From DASYAE01 sp036501535 (GTDB taxonomy: Bacteria; Actinomycetota; Actinomycetes; Streptomycetales; Catenulisporaceae), in the NCBI GenBank assembly GCA_036501535.1, contig DASYAE010000087.1:1-6015 (forward strand): 6,015 nucleotides of DNA, in the 5' to 3' direction. Position 1 is the first letter of the stretch. Each line of letters begins with the position of its first letter. Shown piece after piece: positions 1 through 5,250 of the stretch. The notes below the pieces were generated by a model that was not told where the DNA came from, made no database searches, and worked only from the letters and a program-made list of their open reading frames with translations. The position numbers were made by a program, and so were the translations under genes.

Positions 1-352
1 CGTGGTCTGCGGCGCCGACTTCTCCACGACGCTGAACAGCAGGTTCCGGGAGGCGCGCTACGTCGCGGACGCCGGAGACCACGCGCAGGCGGCCGAGCTG
101 TTCGCCATGCTCGTCGACGACTACGCCCGGATCCGCGGCGCGGACCACACCGGGACGCTGGACGACCGGTTCTGGCAGGCCCGCTTCGTCGGGCAGGCGG
201 GGGACCCGGCGCTGGCGGCCGACCTGTTCACCACGCTGGAGCGGGACAACACCCGGGTCCGCGGCGCGACGCACGCCGAGACCCGGTACTGCCACGAGTG
301 GAAGGCCACGTACGCGAAGGCGGCCCGCGGCGGCGGGCGGTCCCGTGGCTGA
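1..352 (+). CDS. C-terminal fragment of a tetratricopeptide-repeat protein (5' end outside window)
   Basis: This is the end of a protein built from 42-residue repeats of the TPR_10/TPR_12 (kinesin light chain-like) type. The motif RGADHTGTL, close to the family's 'lGpdHpdTL', recurs at 42-residue spacing, as GADFSTTL near residue 4, GADHTGTL near 46 and GATHAETR near 88. Between them lie helix pairs such as ARYVADAGDHAQAAELFAML and ARFVGQAGDPALAADLFTTL. The first visible codons already match the middle of a repeat, so the GTG at position 2 is not the start and the gene runs in from the left. The tail after the last repeat is short and rich in Gly and Arg, ending at TGA 350-352. TPR arrays are protein-interaction scaffolds; in actinobacteria this type often follows kinase, NB-ARC or peptidase domains, but the partner domain here is out of view. 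The gene converges on the phosphatase gene, with 9 bp between the stops. Confidence 0.8.
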   Translation, partial: VVCGADFSTTLNSRFREARYVADAGDHAQAAELFAMLVDDYARIRGADHTGTLDDRFWQARFVGQAGDPALAADLFTTLERDNTRVRGATHAETRYCHEWKATYAKAARGGGRSRG

Positions 353-361
353 GGGTCGCCA

Positions 362-2788
362 CTACGCCGTGAAGCGCACCGCCAGCAGGCACGTGTCGTC
401 GTCGGTGTCGGAGCGGACCCGGCGCAGGATCCGGTCGACGTAGGCATCCAGGTCGGCCGGGGGCCGGGCGGCCTCGTGCAGCAGCGAGGCGGTGTTCTCC
501 TCCGGGCTGTGCCGGCGCCGCTCGACCAGGCCGTCGGTGTAGAGCAGCAGCACGTCTCCGGGCTCGAGCACGACGGTCTCCTCGCCGTACTCGTCGTCCG
601 GGTCGACGCCGAGCACGCCGCCGGAGGGGCGGGGCAGCTCGTGCGCCTCGCCGCCGCGCACCAGCACCGGGCTGGGGTGCCCGGCGTTGGCCAGGCTCAG
701 CCGCCGGTCGGCCGGGTCGTAGATGGCGCAGCAGGCGCTGGCGATGGTGAACTCGGGCAGCGCGCAGGTGACCTGGTTGAGCCAGCGCAGCAGCTGGCCG
801 CTGTCCCGGCCGGTCAGCGCGAGGCCGTGCACCGCGTGGTAGAGCCGGGCCATCGCGGTGGCCGCGGGGAAGCCGTGCCCGGCGATGTCGCCGACGGTCA
901 GCAGCAGCCGGGCGTCGGGCAGCGGGAAGACGCCGTACCAGTCCCCGCCGACGCCGACGCTGGCGCTGGCCGGGCGGTAGCGGGCGGCGATCTCCAGGCC
1001 CGCGGCCCGCGGCACGCTCTCCGGCTCGACCGGCATGATGATCTGCTGCAGCAGGTTGGCCAGCTGCCGCTCGGACTCGGCCCGGCTGCGCCGGGCGGCC
1101 AGCTGCACCTGGGCGATCTCCAGCGCGGTCTCGGCCCGGCGCCGCTCGGTGACGTCCTGGACCGAGCCGAAGACCAGGGCGGCGCGCCCGCTCTCGCCGG
1201 CCACCGGCTCGCCGGAGAACCGCACGTGCCGCACCGTGCCGTCCTGGTGCAGCATGCGGAACTCGGCGCGACCGGCGCGGCCGGCGGCGAGGCCGCGCAG
1301 GAACCGGTCCCGGCTCTCCTCGTCGTCCCGGTGGACCGTGTACGGGGGCTGCGAATCGGGGGCGATGCGCGGCGTGGCGCCGGCGCCGAGGATGGCCAGC
1401 GCCTCGGCGGACCAGAACACCGTCCCGGCGGCCGGGTCCCACTCCCACGGGCCGACGCCGGTCATCCGGTGCAGCCGGGCCTCGCGGTCGCGCCGCGCCG
1501 GGGTGTCGTCCTCCGGGCGCAGGGTGATCAGCAGCACGGACTCGCCGAGCGGCGCGGCGCCGACGCCGACCGCGCGGGCCCGGTTCTCGGGCCCGGCCTC
1601 GCCGACCGCGTAGTAGTGGGCCGGGCGGCGCATGGGCGTGCCGGTGCGCAGCACGGTGCTCAGGGCGTCGAAGAGCCCTGAGCGCACCGCCCACGGCATC
1701 GCTTCGGCCAGCCGGCGGCCGATCAGGTCGCGGCCGGAGGATCCGGTGACCAGCAGGTCCAGCGCCGAGCTGTTGACCGCCTCGACCACCAGGCCGCGGT
1801 CCGGCGCGCCGGGATCGCCGCCGACCCGGGCCAGCAGCATCGGCTCCCACGCGACGTTGACCGCGTCGCGCAGCAGCGTCAGGTCGTCGTGCAGCAGCGC
1901 GGCCAGGCCCTTGCCCTGCGCCGCAGAACCCGGCTCGGACTCCTGCGCCCCGCCCTCGCGCGGCCCGGTCACGGCGCGGGTGCGCGCGACGGCGTGCGAG
2001 GCGGAGCCGACCAGGGACTCGATCCCCCCGTGCTGCTCGGCCGGGACCGGGGTGTCGGCCGGCCAGCCGATCTCGGCCGCGCCGATCAGGCCCCTGCCGA
2101 GCCGCAGCGGGACGGCCACGTGCACGCCGCCGGTGGTGGCGGACACGCGCGGCAGGGCGGGCTGGCGCACGCCGGAGCGCGCGGCGGCGCCGGCCTCGGC
2201 GGAGGGGTCCGACCAGACCGGGGCGCGTTCCCGCACCGCGGCCGTCAGCAGGCAGTCGACCTGCGGCGGGATCCGCTGCCACTGGCTGACCGTGCGCTGC
2301 GGCAGCCCGAAGCTGCCGGCCAGTTCGAGGGCCCCGTCCGGATGCAGCAGCGCGATCGCCGCGGTCGCCGCCCCGGACGGCGCCAGTATGTCGCTGACCA
2401 GCAGCCGGGCCAGCTCGTCCGCGTCGGCGCTGCGGTCCAGCCGGCGGATCCGGGCGGCGCCGGCCGGGAGGCGCCCGGCGGGGGCGGCCTCGGACCCCTC
2501 GGCGCCGCGGCCGGCCAGCTCGGCGGCCACCTCCAGCAGGGCGCGGCCGGAGCGCCGCTCGATCTCCAGCAGCTGCTCGAAGGCCTCGCGCACGTCGCAG
2601 TGCAGGCGCTCGGCCAGGATGCCGACGGCCTGGTCGATCAGGCCGTGCTCGAAAAGGCGCTCGCGCAGCCGGGCCTCGGCGCGGCGCTGCTCGTCCACGA
2701 CGCGCTCGAGCGCCTCGACGCCGGCCGGGTCGGTCGCGGCGCTCGTCCCGGCGTCCCCGTCTTCACGTCGTGCGGCGGCTCCAGACAC
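362..2788 (-). CDS. Multi-domain SpoIIE/PP2C-family serine phosphatase with ANTAR, GAF and two PAS domains
   Basis: Probable cytosolic sensor phosphatase that removes phosphate from a STAS anti-anti-sigma factor, freeing it to capture the anti-sigma factor. Domains in order (808 aa): an ANTAR-like three-helix segment at about 40-93 (IDQAVGILAERL, then REAFEQLLEIERR and LLEVAAELAG); a GAF-like region at about 118-272; a PAS-like domain at about 300-425; a second PAS at about 442-548 (GPWEWDPAAGTVFWS, then VQDVTERRRAE); a charged linker likely to be helical at 548-580; and a PP2C/SpoIIE catalytic domain at about 597-806. Expected metal ligands are present: GGDWY (D616), VGDIAGHG (D634), LYTDGLVE (D752) and DDDT (D796-D798). 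The NAGHPSPVLV motif is also there. No transmembrane segment is evident. The GTG start is supported by GAGAGGAA about 8 bases upstream. It lies 94 bp downstream of the sigma gene on the same strand, so RsbP-like feedback on the same module is the simplest role. Other STAS proteins elsewhere in the genome could also be substrates. Confidence 0.93.
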   Translation of the reverse strand: MSGAAARREDGDAGTSAATDPAGVEALERVVDEQRRAEARLRERLFEHGLIDQAVGILAERLHCDVREAFEQLLEIERRSGRALLEVAAELAGRGAEGSEAAPAGRLPAGAARIRRLDRSADADELARLLVSDILAPSGAATAAIALLHPDGALELAGSFGLPQRTVSQWQRIPPQVDCLLTAAVRERAPVWSDPSAEAGAAARSGVRQPALPRVSATTGGVHVAVPLRLGRGLIGAAEIGWPADTPVPAEQHGGIESLVGSASHAVARTRAVTGPREGGAQESEPGSAAQGKGLAALLHDDLTLLRDAVNVAWEPMLLARVGGDPGAPDRGLVVEAVNSSALDLLVTGSSGRDLIGRRLAEAMPWAVRSGLFDALSTVLRTGTPMRRPAHYYAVGEAGPENRARAVGVGAAPLGESVLLITLRPEDDTPARRDREARLHRMTGVGPWEWDPAAGTVFWSAEALAILGAGATPRIAPDSQPPYTVHRDDEESRDRFLRGLAAGRAGRAEFRMLHQDGTVRHVRFSGEPVAGESGRAALVFGSVQDVTERRRAETALEIAQVQLAARRSRAESERQLANLLQQIIMPVEPESVPRAAGLEIAARYRPASASVGVGGDWYGVFPLPDARLLLTVGDIAGHGFPAATAMARLYHAVHGLALTGRDSGQLLRWLNQVTCALPEFTIASACCAIYDPADRRLSLANAGHPSPVLVRGGEAHELPRPSGGVLGVDPDDEYGEETVVLEPGDVLLLYTDGLVERRRHSPEENTASLLHEAARPPADLDAYVDRILRRVRSDTDDDTCLLAVRFTA

Positions 2789-2821
2789 GCCGAGTTCCTC
2801 TCTAGCGGAACGGGGCGGGGC

Positions 2822-2827
2822 TTACCC
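2822..2827 (-). promoter_or_regulatory. Possible SigB/SigF-type -10 element (GGGTAA) before the phosphatase gene
   Basis: The minus strand reads GGGTAA about 34 bases before the phosphatase GTG, in the 94-bp gap after the sigma gene. Streptomyces SigB-type promoters are reported with a GGGTAC/T-like -10 and a GNNT or GTTT -35 about 14-16 bases upstream. No such -35 is found at that spacing here; the nearest GNNT is GGAT, about 20 bases upstream. This half-match could be chance. The same gap also contains GATAAT, a -10-like hexamer without a good -35. Confidence 0.18.
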
Positions 2828-2882
2828 GATCCAGGTCATCCGTCATTATCCGCGCTGGGACCGGGCCCGATACTAGTGCCGC

Positions 2883-3692
2883 CTAGCCGAATCCGTCCCT
2901 CAGCTCGACCAGGATCCGGGAGAGCAGCCGGGAGACCTGCATCTGCGACACGCCGAGCTCGGCGCCGATCTCCGCCTGGGTCATCCCGCGGAAGAACCGC
3001 ATCATCAGGATGCGCTTGTCCCGCTCCTCCAGCGTGGCCACCAGGTCGACCAGCACCTGCCGGTTGATCACCGCCTCGAACTGCGGGTCCTCGCCGCCGA
3101 GCAGGTCGGTCAGGGTGGCGCCGCCCTCGTCCGCGCCGACCGGGCGGTCCAGCGAGGCTGTGGTGTACGCGTCGGCCGCGTCGAGCGCCTCGACCACCTC
3201 CTCGCGGTCGGCGCCGAGCTTGGCGGCCAGCTCGTCGATGGTCGGCGAGCGGCCGAGGTCGTGCGTGAGCACGTCCACCGCCTTGCGCAGCGAGCCGGTC
3301 AGCTCCTGCATCCGGCGCGGCACGTGCACGTCCCAGGTCGCGTCCCGGAAGTACCGCTTGATCTCGCCGATGATCATCGGCGTGGCGTACCCGAGGAAGC
3401 CGGTGCCGTGGTCCGGGTCGAAGTTGTCCACGGCCTTGACCAGGCCCAGATAGGCGACCTGCTCGAAGTCCTCGACCAGCCCGCCGTGCCCGCCGTACCG
3501 GGTGGCGATGTGCCGCGCGTAGGCCATGTGGTCCTCGATGACCTCGCGGCGCAGCCGCTCCCGCTCCGGGTCATCGGGTGGCAATGTTTTGATGCGGTGC
3601 AGAACGCGCATCGTCTCGGCGCGCTGCTCCTCCCGCGGGGTCGCCGACGGGGCCGGCGCCTTCTTGGGCACCGAGGCCTGCGATGCTCCCAC
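2883..3692 (-). CDS. RNA polymerase sigma factor of the SigB/SigF/SigG family
   Basis: Alternative sigma-70 factor that directs RNA polymerase to stress or developmental promoters. At 269 aa it has the family's usual length and three-domain layout. Region 2 is at about 47-126, with the core-binding segment VEDFEQVAYLGLVKAVDNFD and the -10-reading segment GFLGYATPMIIGEIKRYFRD followed by WDVHVPRRMQE. Region 3 is at about 130-200 (LGRSPTIDELAAKLG). Region 4 is at about 214-265, with the -35-reading helix-turn-helix MTQAEIGAELGVSQMQVSRL. Lack of region 1.1 and the VHVPRR signature place it in the SigB/F/G group rather than among housekeeping or ECF sigmas. The GTG start lies 4 bp after the anti-sigma stop, with GGGAG about 10 bases upstream; ATG at residue 28 is a less likely alternative. 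The pairing implies control by the anti-sigma factor encoded just upstream. Which of the many streptomycete SigB paralogues it matches cannot be decided from sequence alone. Confidence 0.95.
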   Translation of the reverse strand: MGASQASVPKKAPAPSATPREEQRAETMRVLHRIKTLPPDDPERERLRREVIEDHMAYARHIATRYGGHGGLVEDFEQVAYLGLVKAVDNFDPDHGTGFLGYATPMIIGEIKRYFRDATWDVHVPRRMQELTGSLRKAVDVLTHDLGRSPTIDELAAKLGADREEVVEALDAADAYTTASLDRPVGADEGGATLTDLLGGEDPQFEAVINRQVLVDLVATLEERDKRILMMRFFRGMTQAEIGAELGVSQMQVSRLLSRILVELRDGFG

Positions 3693-3696
3693 GGCT

Positions 3697-4218
3697 TCAG
3701 CGCTCCCGCGCCGTCAGCCGCTTCGTCAGGGTCACCATGCCGACCCCGCCGCCCGAGTCCCAGCCGAGCTCGTCGACCAGGGCGCCGAGCATGATCCAGC
3801 CGATGTCCTCCTGGTCCGGCGCGAAGGCGGGCGGCACGAAGGCGCTGACCGTGATGCGCAGCGCGGCCGGGCCCACCTCGAACCGGCACTCCAGGTCGCC
3901 GCCGTCCTCGGCCCCGCTGAACGCCGGGTGCAGCAGGAACAGGCCGCAGGCCTCGTCGACGGCGAGCCGCAGGTCGGTCACGTCGGTCATGCCGAGGTCC
4001 AGCTTGGCCGCGATGTGCGCGGCCGCGGAGCGCACCAGCACGACGTAGTCCCGGTCGGCCGGGATGGCGAGCAGCACCGAGGGCACCCGCGGGGTGTCCG
4101 CGGCCGTGGCGGGAGCGGGGACGGCGCCGTCCGGGGCCGGACGGGCGTAGCCCGCGTACTCCTCGGCCCGAGGTGCCTCGAGGCTTGGGATATCCGGGTC
4201 CATCGGCCCGTCCTGCAT
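3697..4218 (-). CDS. RsbW/UsfX-like anti-sigma factor with degenerate HATPase domain
   Basis: Predicted anti-sigma factor that binds the sigma factor encoded immediately downstream and is released by the STAS protein encoded just upstream. The protein is 173 aa. An acidic/proline-rich N-terminal tail (1-45) precedes a GHKL/HATPase_c-type fold: VLLAIPADRDYVVLVRSAAAHIA (49-70), TDVTDLRLAVDEACGLFLLH (78-97), ECRFEVGPAALRITVSAF (110-127) and DIGWIMLGALVDELGW ... MVTLTKRL (138-168). DLRLAVDEAC and the closing VTLTKRL are typical of RsbW-like proteins. The N-box asparagine expected four residues after E89 is Leu93, and no DxGxG motif is visible. From memory, M. tuberculosis UsfX (SigF anti-sigma) has a similar N-box without Asn. 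The ATG at 4218 is chosen because GAGAGGAG lies about 8 bases upstream; the same frame open further upstream overlaps the STAS gene and is not coding. It could bind sigma without being an active kinase. Confidence 0.88.
   Translation of the reverse strand: MQDGPMDPDIPSLEAPRAEEYAGYARPAPDGAVPAPATAADTPRVPSVLLAIPADRDYVVLVRSAAAHIAAKLDLGMTDVTDLRLAVDEACGLFLLHPAFSGAEDGGDLECRFEVGPAALRITVSAFVPPAFAPDQEDIGWIMLGALVDELGWDSGGGVGMVTLTKRLTARER
3700..3711 (-). promoter_or_regulatory. Sigma gene ribosome-binding site inside a small GCGC stem, at the anti-sigma stop
   Basis: The only plausible Shine-Dalgarno for the sigma GTG is GGGAG. It lies within the last codons of the anti-sigma gene and is flanked by GCGC on both sides (GCGC-GGGA-GCGC on the minus strand). 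The 4-bp stem would place the GGGA in a tetraloop. A ribosome finishing the anti-sigma frame would open it, which fits translational coupling and matched amounts of the two proteins. The stem is short, so this is only suggestive. Confidence 0.35.
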
Positions 4219-4262
4219 GGCAGTGCTCCTCTCGGGCGCCGCGTCGTTCGAGCGGGCCGCGT

Positions 4263-4601
4263 TCAGCCGGCGAGTGCTTCCTCGACGGTACCTCGGGTTT
4301 CCAGATGCCCCGCGGTGCCGGCCAGTTCCAGCACCCGCTGCACGGCGGGGTGCGGGGCGACCAGCCGGAACGCGGCGCCCTCGCGCACGGCGCGGTTCCC
4401 GGCCCGCAGCAGCACCCGCAGGCCGCTGGAGTCCATGAAGTTCAGCGCGGTGCCGTCGAGCACCACCACCGAGCGCGGGCTGATCAGCGGCTCGAGGTCG
4501 GCCCAGAGCCGGTCGGCGGTGCCGAGGTCCAGCTCCCCGCTGACGGTGACGACGATGCGCCCCCCGTCCGTCTGCCCGACGCTGGCGGCGAAGCGATCCA
4601 T
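4263..4601 (-). CDS. STAS-domain anti-anti-sigma factor (RsbV/SpoIIAA-like)
   Basis: Small cytosolic antagonist of the anti-sigma factor. When unphosphorylated it binds the anti-sigma factor and so frees the sigma factor. The 112-aa protein is a single STAS domain: strand GGRIVVTVSGELDLGTADRL (13-32), VVVLDGTALNFMDSSGLRVL (45-64), and a C-terminal FRLVAPHPAVQRVLELAG (78-95) with the usual last helix. The signature FMDSSG carries the phosphorylatable serine, S58 by alignment with SpoIIAA/RsbV. Start ATG 4601 is chosen because AAGGGA lies about 8 bases upstream and because this gives the normal family length. An in-frame extension up to 4769 adds low-complexity sequence unlike a STAS protein and overlaps the promoter region. 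It is the first gene of the STAS, anti-sigma, sigma order, with a 44-bp gap to the next gene. All motifs look functional. Confidence 0.93.
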   Translation of the reverse strand: MDRFAASVGQTDGGRIVVTVSGELDLGTADRLWADLEPLISPRSVVVLDGTALNFMDSSGLRVLLRAGNRAVREGAAFRLVAPHPAVQRVLELAGTAGHLETRGTVEEALAG

Positions 4602-4653
4602 CGGTGGTCCCTTGTGCGAGAGTTCTGGTTCTGACGGGGCTTCCGGCGGCCAC

Positions 4654-4662
4654 CCTATAGCA
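4654..4662 (-). promoter_or_regulatory. Candidate extended -10 promoter for the STAS/anti-sigma/sigma genes
   Basis: The minus strand reads TGC TATAGG, an extended -10 (TGN plus TATAGG against TATAAT), about 53 bases before the STAS start codon in the only sizeable gap upstream of the module. No convincing -35 hexamer is found 16-19 bases upstream, which an extended -10 can tolerate. It is the best promoter candidate I see for the module, but rests on a short match. Confidence 0.3.
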
Positions 4663-4753
4663 GGGCTCGCGCCTTGGCTGCGGTCTTGGACGGACACGTA
4701 TCGCTCCTGGCTGCGGACGGGTCGAGAACGGGTTCGGCGGACCGCCGCACCCG

Positions 4754-4775
4754 CCGCGAGTTTCCGCATTCGCGG
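4754..4775. repeat. Inverted repeat CCGCGA-N10-TCGCGG
   Basis: Perfect 6-bp arms, CCGCGA (4754-4759) and TCGCGG (4770-4775), are separated by 10 bases. It lies 36 bp past the stop of the proline-rich gene and well upstream of the STAS gene. It could be a weak terminator hairpin for the former or an operator for the latter. No T-run follows it. In GC-rich DNA, arms of this length also arise by chance. Confidence 0.3.
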
Positions 4776-4811
4776 GGGTCAAACGTGCGAGATCAAGCCG
4801 GAGCCACATGG

Positions 4812-5180
4812 TCACGGCCGCGCACGGGTCGTCGTCGGGTTCGGCAGCGGGCGCGGCGGCGGCACCGGATCGGGCCGCGGCCGGACCGGGTCCGGCTCCG
4901 TGGGGGTCGGCGGCAGCGGGTCGGGCACCGGGTCCGGCGGGATCGGCACCGGATCGGGCTCCGGCAGCGGCGGGGCCGGTTCCGGGACGGGCGGGAACGG
5001 GCCGGGTTCTGTCGGCGGGGGTCCCGGGGTCGGCGGGAACGGGCGCACCGGCTCCGGCGGTCCGGCCGCTGCGCGGCGGCCGCCGGACGACGCCTCGAGC
5101 CGCTCGTGGGACACGCGGCCGGCGATCCGCGTCGACGCGGTCTCGGCCAGGGCGGCCGGGTTCTCGGTCAATGTGCTCAT
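4812..5180 (-). CDS. Small proline-rich protein of unknown function (PEPDPVP-type repeats)
   Basis: I do not recognise this 122-aa protein. Residues 1-40 look like ordinary protein sequence (MSTLTENPAALAETASTRIA, then GRVSHERLEASSGG). Residues 41-115 are more than half proline, about 41 of 75, in an alternating pattern of PEPDPVP, PDPVPDP and TEPDPVR units with regular Asp/Glu. Such sequence would form an extended polyproline-II rod. No signal peptide, membrane segment or wall anchor is seen. The ribosome-binding site before ATG 5180 is poor. The start overlaps the stop of an 11-codon reading frame (ATGA at 5177-5180). It lies 70 bp downstream of the tandem-HTH regulator on the same strand and may share its transcript. 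The frame is open on both strands here because of GC bias, so a coding role is likely but not certain. The glycine/serine-rich reading on the plus strand is taken as a shadow. Confidence 0.6.
   Translation of the reverse strand: MSTLTENPAALAETASTRIAGRVSHERLEASSGGRRAAAGPPEPVRPFPPTPGPPPTEPGPFPPVPEPAPPLPEPDPVPIPPDPVPDPLPPTPTEPDPVRPRPDPVPPPRPLPNPTTTRARP
4984..5006 (+). other. G-quadruplex-type motif (five GGG tracts in 23 bases)
   Basis: The plus strand has five consecutive GGG tracts separated by 2, 1, 3 and 2 bases (AC, C, AAC, CC). This meets the usual G3N1-7 rule for intramolecular quadruplex formation with one tract to spare. Further GGG and GGGGG tracts lie on both sides (about 4911-4940 and 5016-5043). 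The plus strand is the template strand of the proline-rich gene, whose proline codons generate the tracts, so the motif may be a by-product of coding sequence. Confidence 0.6.
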
Positions 5181-5212
5181 GGGACTCGACTGCCCCGCTC
5201 GTCCGCGGACAT
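5177..5212 (-). other. Possible 11-codon upstream reading frame overlapping the proline-rich gene start
   Basis: On the minus strand an ATG at 5212 opens the frame MSADERGSRVP, which stops at TGA 5177-5179. That stop overlaps the ATG of the proline-rich gene as ATGA, the classic arrangement for translational coupling. No Shine-Dalgarno is visible before the ATG, and the peptide is too short to judge as coding. It is listed because the downstream gene also has a weak ribosome-binding site. Confidence 0.2.
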
Positions 5213-5250
5213 GCGCGGCCCGGACACGGCGGAGGCCAAGTGTGTGACGC

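Larger units (their letters stand above)
4602..4811. other. 210-bp non-coding gap upstream of the STAS gene
   Basis: This gap between the proline-rich gene and the STAS gene is less GC-extreme than its surroundings and has no convincing gene on either strand. It holds the STAS ribosome-binding site (AAGGGA), the candidate extended -10 at 4654-4662 and the inverted repeat at 4754-4775. It also contains a minus-strand GTTTGAC around 4780-4786, which resembles a SigB-type -35, but no GGGTA-like -10 follows at the right spacing. Confidence 0.5.

Noticed and set aside
228..2282. Long minus-strand reading frame (684 codons) inside the phosphatase gene
   Set aside because: It is an out-of-frame reading of the phosphatase gene, rich in Arg, Ala, Gly and Pro with no domain motifs, as expected for a GC-driven shadow.
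476..2876. Several long plus-strand frames opposite the phosphatase gene
   Set aside because: Their compositions are low-complexity and lack any family motif, while the minus-strand frame shows continuous ANTAR, GAF, PAS and PP2C signatures.
4602..4769. N-terminal extension of the STAS protein
   Set aside because: The ATG at 4601 has a good ribosome-binding site and gives the standard single-domain length. The extension overlaps the candidate promoter and has no recognisable fold.
4760..4782. Plus-strand GTTT with GGGTC downstream, resembling a SigB-type promoter
   Set aside because: The spacing is 12 bases rather than 14-16, the -10 lacks the GGGTA core, and no plus-strand gene follows.
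4219..4815. N-terminal extension of the anti-sigma frame to a 372-residue protein
   Set aside because: The extension overlaps the STAS gene in another frame and is Arg/Ala-rich. A strong ribosome-binding site marks the ATG at 4218.
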